A DNA stretch of 64,000 nucleotides from Veillonella tobetsuensis (GCF_001078375.1 NZ_BBXI01000002.1:1-64000), one strand, 5' to 3'. Counted from the stretch's first letter, positions 28,042 through 37,041 are shown. Numbers and translations are program-made. The notes: a model not told the origin generated them from the sequence alone.

Positions 28042-29901
28042 ATGAAAGTATCAAAGAAACAACGTTTATCTCTATATGTGGGATTAGCTCTTGTATTTGG
28101 TAGCACAATTAGTGCACCTAGCGTATTAGCTGCTGATGCACAAGATTCTCATACCATTGTCGTTACTGCAACGCGCAGTGAACAACAACTTTCACAAGTA
28201 CCAGCTAGTGTATCCGTATTGACTGGTGACGATGTGCGTGAACGTCATGCCACAAACATGAACGAAGCAATGCGTGTCGTTCCTGGTGTTGACGTTAATA
28301 CGTATGGCGGCGGCGTAGGGTATACGAACTCTAATGCATTCCGCATTAATGGTTCTGAACAGGTATTGTATTTAGTAGACGGCATCAATATGGGGGCCGC
28401 TGGTGTGAATCCGCCAATGACGATTTTGAAAGATATGTCTAGCATTGACCGCATCGAAGTACAACGCGGTGCCGGGTCTACATTGTACGGTTCTGGTGCT
28501 ATCGGTGGTGTTGTGAACGTAATCACTGCAAAACCTGAGGAAGGTGTTCAAACTAAACTTCGCATGATGGGCGGCAGCAATGATTTAGAACAATACGCTC
28601 TCTTGAACGAAGGTAGCAAAAAGGATTGGTACTGGCGTGTAGGTTACCAAAAGGATATCATCGGTTCCTATAAAGATGGTCATGGCAAACGCATTCCGCA
28701 ACATGGCAATAGCCATACTGGTTCCTTCATGGTAGGCAACAAAATCAATGACAAAAATGATGTGAAGGTATTCTATGATACCTATCGCGGCGATGTGATG
28801 TATTCTGACCATATGGGGCGCCTTAATCACATTCGTTACGGTACAGAAGCAAGTGATTCCTTCCGTGCTGTTTGGAATAATAACATCAATAAACGTTGGA
28901 GCCATCAATTGTACGTATTAGATAATCATTATAAAACTAAATATGATGGTTATTTAACAGATATTAAGACTCGTGCGTTTGGTGACCAAGTGACGTATAA
29001 AGCAAAAGATCATACCGTAGTTGGCGGTATTGATTGGCGCCAAGATAAGGTGCTTAATATGGGTGGTGTAAAACTTACGAACACATCTTACTTCGTACAA
29101 GATGAGTGGAAGGTTGCTCCAAAATGGACTGTCATACCAGGTGTTCGCGTTGACCATCATTCTGCATTTGGTACACATACATCTCCATCCATTAGCGTTG
29201 GCTACGATGTGAATGCTAAAACGAATGTATATGCAGCGTACAAAGAATACTTCTTGGCTCCTACACCATATCAACTCTTTGATGGCACAAATGGTAACCG
29301 CAATTTGAAACCTGAAACTGGTCATGAATGGAGCGTAGGTGTTCATCATAAATTCGGTAAAACTTGGAACAGCAATCTCAGCTTCTTTAGTCGCAGCACA
29401 AAAGATAAAATTGGTTGGGTAATGACAAACCCTGCAGCGTTCTCAGGTGAATACCATAATTTTGATACAGAAAAGGCGCATGGTATCAATGCAGATGTAC
29501 GCAAACAATTAACGAAACATGTATCTGCCCGACTCGGTTATACGTATACTCATATTGATGCTACACCAACTCGCAAAGCAAATCGTGATGGCTATATTCC
29601 TAAACATGCGGTTAATGCAGGTCTCGATTACAACGATGTTAAATGGGATGCTCATTTAGATATTCGCGGTGTCATCGACCGTCCAGGTCCTGCGGCTAAC
29701 ATCTTCCCTCGTACAACATATTGGATTACTGATATTAGTGCTAACTATCGCGTGCGTGAAAATGTGACTGTATTTGGTCGCATCAATAACCTATTTGATA
29801 CATACTATGCAGAACAATCTAGCGTTCGTTGGGGCCACGCTGGTGATTGGTGGCCAGGTCAAGGTCGCAACTTCCGCTTTGGTGTAGAGGTTACAATCTA
29901 A
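28042..29901 (+). CDS. TonB-dependent outer-membrane receptor 4
   Basis: The protein has 619 residues: a signal peptide (1-31), the TonB-box-like DSHTIVVTATR, a plug with VPASVSVLTGDDVRERH and IEVQRGAGSTLYGSGAIGGVVNVITA, and a barrel ending FRFGVEVTI. The EYFLAPTPYQLF...NGNRNLKPETGHEWSVG segment is like the FRAP/NPNL region of haem receptors, though this block also occurs in other receptors. GGAGG precedes the start at 28042. Its place after cobN and a binding lipoprotein suggests it supplies the chelatase substrate. Confidence 0.9.
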   Translation: MKVSKKQRLSLYVGLALVFGSTISAPSVLAADAQDSHTIVVTATRSEQQLSQVPASVSVLTGDDVRERHATNMNEAMRVVPGVDVNTYGGGVGYTNSNAFRINGSEQVLYLVDGINMGAAGVNPPMTILKDMSSIDRIEVQRGAGSTLYGSGAIGGVVNVITAKPEEGVQTKLRMMGGSNDLEQYALLNEGSKKDWYWRVGYQKDIIGSYKDGHGKRIPQHGNSHTGSFMVGNKINDKNDVKVFYDTYRGDVMYSDHMGRLNHIRYGTEASDSFRAVWNNNINKRWSHQLYVLDNHYKTKYDGYLTDIKTRAFGDQVTYKAKDHTVVGGIDWRQDKVLNMGGVKLTNTSYFVQDEWKVAPKWTVIPGVRVDHHSAFGTHTSPSISVGYDVNAKTNVYAAYKEYFLAPTPYQLFDGTNGNRNLKPETGHEWSVGVHHKFGKTWNSNLSFFSRSTKDKIGWVMTNPAAFSGEYHNFDTEKAHGINADVRKQLTKHVSARLGYTYTHIDATPTRKANRDGYIPKHAVNAGLDYNDVKWDAHLDIRGVIDRPGPAANIFPRTTYWITDISANYRVRENVTVFGRINNLFDTYYAEQSSVRWGHAGDWWPGQGRNFRFGVEVTI

Positions 29902-29980
29902 GAATTGTATAAAAAATAAGAAAATTGATAAGACTATTAGTTAATATGATAAAACTATAGATTTTCTATAGTAAAACCTC

Positions 29981-29986
29981 TATAAT
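29981..29986 (+). promoter_or_regulatory. -10 box before the aminotransferase
   Basis: A TATAAT lies 63 bases before the aminotransferase start, after a small ACTATAG/CTATAGT inverted repeat at 29954-29972. No consensus -35 is seen. No obvious terminator follows receptor 4. Confidence 0.35.
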
Positions 29987-30048
29987 AGGATGTATCTATA
30001 TATATCCATGTATATGTATCATTTTTAGTAAGAGGAGTTGGATTCTGT

Positions 30049-31365
30049 ATGGAACTACCGGTTTTATCCCCGTATATGATGGCTCGCAAGCCGTCCGGGA
30101 TCCGCATGGGGCAAATTAAATTTTTGGAACGAAAGGACCCACCTGTTTTGGTAAATGGTTCAATTGGCAATGTTATGCGTCCTATGCATCCCGCCATGCA
30201 GCGCCGACTATTTACATTAGGAAGTACTAATAGTCCTTTCAGTACAGGCATCGTGCCATATGTGCCTACGACGGGAACCGATGAATGTCGCGAAGCATTT
30301 TTGCATATTTTGCGCAGTCAAGGCTTTGATACAACGGGCCTTAATGTACTCGTTACAGATGGTGCGTCCATGGCGATGGAAATCATCATGCTCGGTGTTT
30401 GTGGCGGTGCAGGGGAAGAGGAACGTCCTCTCTTGATGTTCAACCCTTCCTACACGAACTACGATGCTGTAGGTCAACGTATTGGCCGTAAAACAGTGGC
30501 TGTAGAACGTAGCCTTAATGAAAATGGCGAGTTCGAATTGCCATCCATTGAAACCGTGGAAAAACGCATTATGGAAACAAAACCAGGTGCACTCTTGATT
30601 ATCCCTTACGATAATCCGACGGGTCAGTTATTCAGCAAGGAAACCTTGATTGAATATGCAACATTGTGTGTAAAACACAATTTATGGATTATTTCCGACG
30701 AAGCATATCGTGAATTGGCATATCAAAAAGGTAAGGAAACATCTAGTATTTGGACCTTGACCAACAAGGATGTGCCTGGCATCGAAGGTCGTCGTATTAG
30801 CCTTGAAACGGCTTCGAAGGTGTGGAATGCTTGTGGTCTGCGCATTGGTGCTATCATTACGGATAATGCATTGTGCTATGAAAAATCCGTTGCTGAATAT
30901 ACAGCCAATCTTAGTGCTAATACGCTTGGTCAATATATCTTTGGTGCTTTGGCTCATGAAAGTCATGCTGATCTTCATAACTGGTATGAACAACAACGTG
31001 ATTACTACCGCCAAATGATCTTTGAACTTCACAAAGGCTTTAAAGATGAAGAACCTGAGTTCATTATTTCCAATCCAGAAGCGTCCATCTATTTCGTTAT
31101 CGATGTGCGCAATGTGGCAAAACCTGGCTTTGATGGCGTAGAATTTGCTGCCTGGTGTGCAGAACATGGCCGCGTAACCTTGGACGATGGCAATGACTAT
31201 ACATTGCTCATGGCTCCGCTTAACGGTTTCTATAGCGGCTTAAATGGCGACAATAACCCTGGTAAAACACAACTTCGCGTATCTTTCTGCGAAAACCCAG
31301 AATTATTAAAACTAGCGCCAAAATTGCTATCTAAACTATTTAGAGCATACGAAGCGCAACGATAA
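30049..31365 (+). CDS. PLP-dependent aminotransferase, class I/II
   Basis: The enzyme has 438 residues of fold-type I. Visible landmarks are the substrate/cofactor loop TDGASMAMEIIM, the NPSYTNYD aromatic region, DNPTGQLFS, DEAYRELAYQ (the Asp that pairs with the PLP nitrogen) and SLETASKVWNACGLRIGA with the PLP-binding lysine. It is somewhat longer than aspartate aminotransferases (~390-400). The amino donor cannot be assigned from sequence. It is preceded by AGAGGAG and followed by a terminator shared with the opposing regulator gene. Confidence 0.85.
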   Translation: MELPVLSPYMMARKPSGIRMGQIKFLERKDPPVLVNGSIGNVMRPMHPAMQRRLFTLGSTNSPFSTGIVPYVPTTGTDECREAFLHILRSQGFDTTGLNVLVTDGASMAMEIIMLGVCGGAGEEERPLLMFNPSYTNYDAVGQRIGRKTVAVERSLNENGEFELPSIETVEKRIMETKPGALLIIPYDNPTGQLFSKETLIEYATLCVKHNLWIISDEAYRELAYQKGKETSSIWTLTNKDVPGIEGRRISLETASKVWNACGLRIGAIITDNALCYEKSVAEYTANLSANTLGQYIFGALAHESHADLHNWYEQQRDYYRQMIFELHKGFKDEEPEFIISNPEASIYFVIDVRNVAKPGFDGVEFAAWCAEHGRVTLDDGNDYTLLMAPLNGFYSGLNGDNNPGKTQLRVSFCENPELLKLAPKLLSKLFRAYEAQR

Positions 31366-31367
31366 AA

Positions 31368-31417
31368 TAAAGGAGCTATATTGCTGAGGTTAGCCTCTAG
31401 CACTATAGCTCCTTTTT
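31368..31417. terminator. terminator after the aminotransferase
   Basis: AAAGGAGCTATA and TATAGCTCCTTTTT form the stem; an inner GAGG/CCTC pair lies in the loop. It has a T-run on the plus strand and lies between convergent genes. Confidence 0.85.
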
Positions 31418-31449
31418 GATCCCTATAAAGCAATGATAGGGAGTTGTGT

Positions 31450-31911
31450 TTAGGTATTATCTTTTTCATAGTCTAGTCCCTTAGTAGATATTCCTATGCT
31501 TTGTTGTTGATTTAGCATAGAACTATCCTCTGTTGATGGATAGGATGTATCGTCTAAGGTTACTGTTTCCAATAATTTGTCGATATTATCGGCTTGGATG
31601 GATACTTCTTTGTTGTACCAGTCGCCAAACTCGCGGATAACTTTTTCATTGCGTCTGTAGTAGGTGTATTGGTCAATTTTGCGCGATTCCACAAGGTCTG
31701 CACGTTCTAGCATAGTCATAAATGTGGATACAGACGATTGCGATACACCACAGCGCTTTTGAATACTTTTAACGCTGACGCTGTTTGAAAAGTCGATAAG
31801 AGTATTAGTGTGTACTTGAACACCGAATTCTTGCTCGGGGTGCTTCAACCACAATATAATATCTAACCGATGGGGATTTGATAATGCCTTTAGAATTCTT
31901 TGCGGATCCAT
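31450..31911 (-). CDS. ArsR-like winged-helix transcriptional regulator
   Basis: This 153-residue protein begins with the ArsR-type block MDPQRILKALSNPHRLDIILWL and continues with a helix-turn-helix, VKSIQKRCGVSQSSVSTFMTMLERADLV, then YYRRNEKVIREF. No CxC metal site of classical ArsR/SmtB is present, so it probably senses something other than a soft metal, or responds through a partner. The C-terminal 40 residues look disordered. AAGGAGG precedes the start. It is divergent from the fixCXAB genes and is a candidate regulator of them. Confidence 0.8.
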   Translation of the reverse strand: MDPQRILKALSNPHRLDIILWLKHPEQEFGVQVHTNTLIDFSNSVSVKSIQKRCGVSQSSVSTFMTMLERADLVESRKIDQYTYYRRNEKVIREFGDWYNKEVSIQADNIDKLLETVTLDDTSYPSTEDSSMLNQQQSIGISTKGLDYEKDNT

Positions 31912-31985
31912 ATGGCCTCCTTTTTTAGGTACATACTAAATATTGAGTGCCTTACTTTGACCGTGGTCTTGCATTATGCGGTCGT

Positions 31986-31991
31986 ATTATA
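31986..31991 (-). promoter_or_regulatory. -10 box for the regulator gene
   Basis: ATTATA on the plus strand is TATAAT on the minus strand, 75 bases before the regulator start codon. No clear -35 box is visible. Confidence 0.4.
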
Positions 31992-32084
31992 CGTGTCTTG
32001 CTCCGTATATATATACTTTCTTAATATTATCATACGCCAATTTTTGTGTGAAAGCTAGAAAAATTTATAATTTTTTTTGAGGGC

Positions 32085-32172
32085 GGCTGTAGGGGGATTC
32101 TAAAAGCCTCCACCGGCCAGGTCTGTTCCTTCGGAACAGGGCCAAAGTCGTTTATAGAATCCCCCTACAGCC
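32085..32172. repeat. hairpin-nested repeat, copy 1
   Basis: Arms at 32085-32102 and 32155-32172 are perfectly complementary over 18 bp (GGCTGTAGGGGGATTCTA and its complement). The core at 32108-32150 starts CTCCACCGGCC, contains the stem CTGTTCC-TTC-GGAACAG and ends GGGCCAAAGTCG. Cores alike in sequence but with unrelated arms occur at 50638 and 63237. It lies in the divergent gap between the ArsR-like gene and fixC. Confidence 0.8.
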
Positions 32173-32200
32173 TTTCTAAAAACTTTATGTGGGAAAGGGG

Positions 32201-32227
32201 AAGGGCTACGCAGGCCCTTTTTAATTT
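32201..32227 (+). terminator. terminator-like hairpin in the fixC leader
   Basis: AAGGGC and GCCCTT with a short loop are followed by TTTTAATTTT. It lies 117 bases before fixC and could end transcripts coming through repeat copy 1, or act as an attenuator if transcription starts upstream. Confidence 0.5.
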
Positions 32228-32343
32228 TCTTATAAAATTTTCATGTACATGTGGTATGTTAAAAAGGTATTTTCAATCTGTATCGTGAATATATAATATA
32301 TAAACTTATGTAAGTTAGGCTTTCATAAAAAGGAGCTGAGTAT

Positions 32344-33651
32344 ATGGCAATAGATCGAAATGAAACATTTGATGTCATCGTCGTTGGTGCAGGGCCGGCA
32401 GGTGCTGCAGCGGCGTTGCGGTTGGCGGAGCAGCGTGTAAAGGTGTTGCTCATCGAGCGTGGTATGGCGCCAGGTGCAAAGAATATGATGGGTGGTCGTA
32501 TTTATACGCATTCGTTAGAGAAATTGGTGCCTGATTTTAGGGACCGTGCGCCTCTTGAAAGAAAGGTGACGAAGGAACGTATTTCCATCGGTGCTGGCAA
32601 TGAGATGACAACCATTGAATATAGTTGCCAAGATGTGAAAGAAAATGAAGAGTCCTATGTTGTGTTGCGCGCTAAATTTGATAAATGGCTCGCTGAAGAG
32701 GCTGAGAAAAAAGGGGCTTTGCTCGTTTCCAATGTACAGGTAACGGAGCTTATCACGGAAGGTGAAGGCAAGAATCGACGCGTTGTCGGTGTTCGTTGTC
32801 ACGATGATGAGGTGTATGCTAAGCTTGTTATCATCGCAGAAGGTGCTAATACAGTGCTCTTAGAAGAGGCTGGTTTAACTGGCCCGACCGATCCTAAGAC
32901 GATGGCAGTCGGTGTAAAAGAGGTGTATAAACTTAAAAAAGAGGACCTCGAAAATCGCCTTATGTTATCTGGTGACGAAGGAATGGCTTGGCTCACCTTG
33001 GGGGACATGACAGATGGTCTCCTTGGTGGTGGCTTTATTTATACCAATAAAGCTAGTCTATCTGTAGGTATGGTTGTAGGTCTTGAAGACATCGGTTCTG
33101 CGGGCAAATCCGTAGACGAAATGCTAGAGGCTTTCACTAGTCATCCTAGAATTGCACCGCTCTTGAAAAATGGTCAATTAAAGGAGCACAGTGCACATCT
33201 CGTGCCTGAAGGTGGCTATAAAGCGATGCCGAAATTGGGCGGTAATGGTTACATCATCGTGGGCGATGCGGCGCGTATGTGTATGAATCTCGGTTATACA
33301 ATTCGTGGCATGGACCTTGCCATTGAGTCCGGTATATGCGCGGCGGATGCAGTTAATGTGGCGTTGCGCGATGAAAATATGGACCGTGTACCAAAATTAT
33401 ATGAAAAACAAATCAAGGCGTCTTGGTTGCGTCATGATTTAAAATTGTATAAACATGTACCGAAATTCTTGGGCACAAATCCTCGTATTTTCAATGAATA
33501 CCCAACATTTGTTAACAATTTGATGCGCGACGTATTCACTGTAAACGGTGATGGTGCAGTTCCAATGATGAAAAAAATTATGCGCCGTGTCGGAGATATT
33601 GGCCTATTTACCTTGATTCGTGATGCTTGGAAAGGGGTGCGTTCCCTATGA
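32344..33651 (+). CDS. fixC: FixC-like FAD-dependent ETF:quinone oxidoreductase
   Basis: The protein has 435 residues with the N-terminal dinucleotide fold DVIVVGAGPAGAAAALRLAE and the second FAD block GYIIVGDAARMCMN. FixC/ETF-QO takes electrons from the ETF and passes them to quinone. It is followed by FixX (ferredoxin), FixA and FixB, the full FixCXAB set, which in several anaerobes bifurcates electrons from NADH to ferredoxin or flavodoxin and quinone. AAGGAG precedes the start. The gene overlaps fixX by 4 bases (ATGA). Confidence 0.9.
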   Translation: MAIDRNETFDVIVVGAGPAGAAAALRLAEQRVKVLLIERGMAPGAKNMMGGRIYTHSLEKLVPDFRDRAPLERKVTKERISIGAGNEMTTIEYSCQDVKENEESYVVLRAKFDKWLAEEAEKKGALLVSNVQVTELITEGEGKNRRVVGVRCHDDEVYAKLVIIAEGANTVLLEEAGLTGPTDPKTMAVGVKEVYKLKKEDLENRLMLSGDEGMAWLTLGDMTDGLLGGGFIYTNKASLSVGMVVGLEDIGSAGKSVDEMLEAFTSHPRIAPLLKNGQLKEHSAHLVPEGGYKAMPKLGGNGYIIVGDAARMCMNLGYTIRGMDLAIESGICAADAVNVALRDENMDRVPKLYEKQIKASWLRHDLKLYKHVPKFLGTNPRIFNEYPTFVNNLMRDVFTVNGDGAVPMMKKIMRRVGDIGLFTLIRDAWKGVRSL

Positions 33652-33926
33652 AATTAGAAGAGCGTTTGGGCGCCAATAAATACTATGTAGACGAAACGTG
33701 TCCTCACATCATTATTGATGGTGAAAGCGTAAGCCGAGAAGAGGCGATGAAACTCGTTAATGGTTGTCCCGCAGGACTATATACATTACAAGAAGATGGC
33801 AAGCTAGCCTTTGATTTTGCGGGCTGCCTCGAATGTGGCACATGTCGCGTATTATGTGGACACAGTGTTGTTAAGACTTGGAAATATCCTCGTAACGCCA
33901 AGGGCGTAGAGTTTAGACAGGGGTGA
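33648..33926 (+). CDS. fixX: FixX-like ferredoxin
   Basis: The protein has 92 residues. Cysteines are at CPHIIID, GCPAGLY and CLECGTCRVLC, the pattern of the ferredoxin partner of FixC, fused to it in eukaryotic ETF-QO. The start at 33648 is inside the fixC stop region (ATGA), which indicates translational coupling. It is followed 4 bases later by fixA. Confidence 0.9.
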   Translation: MKLEERLGANKYYVDETCPHIIIDGESVSREEAMKLVNGCPAGLYTLQEDGKLAFDFAGCLECGTCRVLCGHSVVKTWKYPRNAKGVEFRQG

Positions 33927-33930
33927 GTGC

Positions 33931-34941
33931 ATGGAATTATTAGTCTGTATAAAACAAGTTCCGGATACATCGGAAATCAAGCTAGATCCGGAAACAAATA
34001 ATCTCATCCGCACAGGCCTGCCTAGCATTGTAAACCCTGACGATATGCATGCGTTAGAGGCGGCTCTTGCGGTGAAAGACCAATATGAAGGTAGTCGTGT
34101 AACCGTTCTATCCATGGGCCCTCCACAGGCTGAGGCAGCTCTTCGTGAGTGTTTATCCCTCGGTGCCGATGATGCAGTACTCGTGACAGACCGCGCGTTC
34201 GGTGGTGCCGATACATTGGCTACTAGCTATACCATTGCGTCTGCTATCCGTCATATTCAACGGACTATGAACCGTCAATTCCAAATTATCTTCTGCGGTA
34301 AGCAGGCTATCGATGGCGATACGGCACAAGTAGGCCCTCAAATTGCAGAGGAACTCGGTATGGCACAAGCTACCTATGCCTGTGAACTATCCGTTGATCA
34401 AGCTGCACAAAAAGCAGTTGTGAAACGGCAACATGAAAATGGCTATGAAATCGTAGAGGTTCCGTTGCCATTGCTTGTAACAGCTACAGCTGAACTCAAT
34501 GAACCACGTCAACCAGGTCTTTGGAGCTCTATTTATGCAAAACGTTATACCATCTCTCATATTACATTGCGTGATATGCCTCATATTGATGAAAGCCGCA
34601 TTGGCCTTACAGGCTCTCCTACGCGTGTGCGTAAGGTGTACCAACCACCACTTCGTGGCAAGGTAGAAATGCTTTCATCTATCGATGAAGGCGCAAAAAA
34701 GGTGCTTGAATTGGCATACCACATCAAGCCTGAAAAATTCGCCCATCTCTTGGTGCCTAATGATGTACCTGTTGTAGATTCTACAGAGGATGAAGGGGTT
34801 GATGTAAAAGACCCTGTGCAACGTGCTGCATCTGTTGAAAGCGTAGTGCCTAGCGAAGCAAAGGTAGAAGAGATAAAACCAAATACATTTGCCGCAGAGG
34901 CTGCTAAAAGTGCTGATGTTTCCAAAGGAGGTGACCGATAA
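33931..34941 (+). CDS. fixA: electron transfer flavoprotein beta subunit, FixA-like, with C-terminal extension
   Basis: The protein has 336 residues. The first ~250 form a standard EtfB/FixA: MELLVCIKQVPDTSEIKLDP, the DEADAALA-like DMHALEAALAVKD, and GKQAIDGDTAQVGPQIAEELG. EtfB proteins normally end near 255-265 residues; here about 70 more residues follow, acidic and alanine-rich (DSTEDEGVDVKDP to KSADVSKGGDR), with no recognised domain. The stop overlaps the fixB start by one base. The bifurcating FAD in this family sits in FixA/FixB. Confidence 0.88.
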   Translation: MELLVCIKQVPDTSEIKLDPETNNLIRTGLPSIVNPDDMHALEAALAVKDQYEGSRVTVLSMGPPQAEAALRECLSLGADDAVLVTDRAFGGADTLATSYTIASAIRHIQRTMNRQFQIIFCGKQAIDGDTAQVGPQIAEELGMAQATYACELSVDQAAQKAVVKRQHENGYEIVEVPLPLLVTATAELNEPRQPGLWSSIYAKRYTISHITLRDMPHIDESRIGLTGSPTRVRKVYQPPLRGKVEMLSSIDEGAKKVLELAYHIKPEKFAHLLVPNDVPVVDSTEDEGVDVKDPVQRAASVESVVPSEAKVEEIKPNTFAAEAAKSADVSKGGDR

Positions 34942-35942
34942 TGGCCGTTACTAATTTTGATGAATATAGAGATGTCTATGTAGTAGCGGATACCATCGAT
35001 GACGTTGTGCATCCCGTTACGTACGAATTGATCGGTCAGGCTCGCCGCATTGCTAAGGAATTGGGCCAGCTCGTTCAAGTTATGCTCCTTGGTGAGAATG
35101 TGCAAACCGAAGCAGAGGAACTGGTAGCACATGGCGCCGATATTGTTCACGTTTTTGAAAGTCCCCTCTTGAAATACTATACAACGGATGGCTACACTAA
35201 GGTGTTAACCGACTTCTTTGAAGACCATAAACCTAATATCCTATTGATTGGTGCAACCAATAATGGTCGAGACTTAGCACCGCGCATGTCTGGTCGCATG
35301 CAAAATGGCGTTGTAGCAGATTGCACTATCCTAACGGTAGATACAGAAGAAGGCCTAGTTGAATGGACTCGTCCTGCTTTGGGCGGCAATATCTTAGCGG
35401 AAATTATTTCGCCAAACCATCGTCCACAAATGGGCTCTGTTCGTCCTAATGTATTTAAGAAACCTGAGCGCATTGCGGACAGTTGGGGCCGTATCCAACT
35501 TGAACAATTTGACCTCAAGCCCGAAGACATTCGCACCAAACGGCTAGACTTTATTCCATTCAGCAAGTCTGGTTATAATATCCAAGAAGCGGATATCATC
35601 GTAGCTGGCGGTCGTGGTATGGGTTCAAAGGAAAACTTTGATAAACTCTACGAACTCGCCGATGCTATCGGCGGCGTTGTAGGCGCTACACGTCCACTCG
35701 TTGAAAAAGGCTGGATTGAATTGCCATATCAAGTAGGTCAAACCGGTAAAACCGTAAGCCCTAAACTATACTTGGCATTTGGTATCTCTGGCGCAATCCA
35801 ACACGTAAGCGGTATCTCTGGTGCCGATACAATCGTGGCCATTAACAACGATCCGAAGGCGGAAATATTCCAACACGCGAACTATGGGATTGTTGGGGAT
35901 TGCATGGAAGTTCTCAACGATATGTTGGCGCATCTGAAATAA
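34941..35942 (+). CDS. fixB: electron transfer flavoprotein alpha subunit, FixB-like
   Basis: The protein has 333 residues with the EtfA C-terminal FAD domain: VAGGRGMGSKENFDKLYELADAIGG, GATRPLVEKGWI, QVGQTGKTVSPKLYLAFGISGAIQH and a closing INNDPKAEIFQHANYGIVGD. AAAGGAGG precedes the start. It ends the fix operon, and a terminator-embedded repeat follows at 35961. Confidence 0.92.
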   Translation: MAVTNFDEYRDVYVVADTIDDVVHPVTYELIGQARRIAKELGQLVQVMLLGENVQTEAEELVAHGADIVHVFESPLLKYYTTDGYTKVLTDFFEDHKPNILLIGATNNGRDLAPRMSGRMQNGVVADCTILTVDTEEGLVEWTRPALGGNILAEIISPNHRPQMGSVRPNVFKKPERIADSWGRIQLEQFDLKPEDIRTKRLDFIPFSKSGYNIQEADIIVAGGRGMGSKENFDKLYELADAIGGVVGATRPLVEKGWIELPYQVGQTGKTVSPKLYLAFGISGAIQHVSGISGADTIVAINNDPKAEIFQHANYGIVGDCMEVLNDMLAHLK

Positions 35943-35960
35943 AACTATATAAATGATTAC

Positions 35961-36024
35961 AAAGGATTACCGTCCCGAAAGGCTCCATAGTGACCTAAGT
36001 CGCTTCCGGAACGGTAATCCTTTT
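35961..36024 (+). terminator. fix operon terminator carrying a short copy of the hairpin-nested repeat (copy 2)
   Basis: AAAGGATTACCGT (35961-35973) and ACGGTAATCCTTT (36011-36023) form a 13-bp perfect stem ending in a T-run. Inside lies a 20-base core, CTCCATAGTGACCTAAGTCG (35983-36002), with the same CTCCA and AAGTCG borders as the longer cores elsewhere in the window but without their inner hairpin. Confidence 0.8.
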
Positions 36025-36196
36025 TCATCTCTATACGATTTCCTTTCAGATGCGTCAATATGTCATTTGGGGAAGGGCGGAATGGGAGGTGTAGCGCCCA
36101 AGGCGGCTTCGGATAGGTATCTCTATTTATTTTCTAGCTGTAGTAGGGCTCAATTATTACCTGCATCAACTTATGTATACACTGTTTTTATAGATT

Positions 36197-36240
36197 ATAG
36201 GGGGTAGGGTAGCGTTTTTTTATTTTCATAATGGTATAAT
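36197..36240 (+). promoter_or_regulatory. G-tract motif and -10 box before the SDR gene
   Basis: ATAGGGGGTAGGG at 36197-36209 resembles the G-tract motifs before receptors 2 and 3. A perfect TATAAT at 36235-36240 lies 43 bases before the SDR start. The preceding 36030-36195 holds no gene; it includes a GGGCG/CGCCC hairpin near 36075-36100. Confidence 0.4.
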
Positions 36241-36282
36241 GAACTTGATAGAATAAAACGGATTGATGATGAGGAGGCTTTT

Positions 36283-37041
36283 ATGGCTCGTAATGTTTTT
36301 GTCACTGGTGCAACGTCTGGTATTGGTCTTTGTATTGCTGAGGCTTATGCAAAGCATGGCGATAATGTATTGATTTCTGGTCGTCGTGTTGAGTTATTGG
36401 GCGAGGTACAGGCTCGTTTATCTAAGGAGCATGGCGTGCGTGTTGCGACTTTAGTTCTTGATGTGCGTAGTCGCGAGGATGTTGAAAGCAAGGTTCCTGC
36501 TGCTATCGAAGCTTTTGGTGGCATTGATGTACTTGTAAATAATGCAGGTCTGGCACAGGGACTCGATCCATTCCAAGATAGTACCGTAGAAGATGCAGTC
36601 ACAATGATTAATACGAATGTATTAGGACTTCTTTATGTAACAAAGGCAGTACTTCCTTTCATGATTGATAAAAATGAAGGTCATATCGTAAATATGGGCT
36701 CTACAGCTGGGATTTATGCATACCCAGGTGGTGCCGTTTACTGTGCAACAAAGGCGGCTGTTAAGATGCTAGCTGATGGTATTCGCATGGATACTATTGC
36801 TACAGATATTAAGGTTACTACCATTCAACCAGGCATCGTAGAAACTCCATTCAGCGAAGTACGATTCCACGGTGATGCGGAACGAGCTAAATCTGTGTAC
36901 ACTGGTATTGAGGCTGTTCAACCAGAGGATGTGGCCGATGTTGTACTATATGTAACAAACCAACCTAAACGCTTGCAAATCTCTGATGTAACCATCATGG
37001 CGAACCAACAAGCGGCAGGCTTTATGGTACATAAGAAATAA
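36283..37041 (+). CDS. short-chain dehydrogenase/reductase
   Basis: The enzyme has 252 residues with the classical SDR set: nucleotide loop TGATSGIG (residues ~7-14), NNAG, catalytic Ser in GSTAGIYAYPG and YCATK (Tyr-x3-Lys). The GRR after the first strand region (ISGRRVE) favours NADPH. The nearest well-known subgroup is the YdfG-like serine/3-hydroxy acid dehydrogenases, by overall look (PGIVETPFSEVRFHGD). It is a single gene with its own promoter and AGGAGG site. Confidence 0.88.
   Translation: MARNVFVTGATSGIGLCIAEAYAKHGDNVLISGRRVELLGEVQARLSKEHGVRVATLVLDVRSREDVESKVPAAIEAFGGIDVLVNNAGLAQGLDPFQDSTVEDAVTMINTNVLGLLYVTKAVLPFMIDKNEGHIVNMGSTAGIYAYPGGAVYCATKAAVKMLADGIRMDTIATDIKVTTIQPGIVETPFSEVRFHGDAERAKSVYTGIEAVQPEDVADVVLYVTNQPKRLQISDVTIMANQQAAGFMVHKK

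Noticed and set aside
32101-32150. CRISPR repeat
   Set aside because: The recurring core is found at isolated intergenic sites with complementary arms, not as regularly spaced repeats with spacers.
35953-36207. 84-codon plus-strand frame after fixB
   Set aside because: It runs through the terminator and repeat copy 2 and has no ribosome site; it is an accidental open frame.
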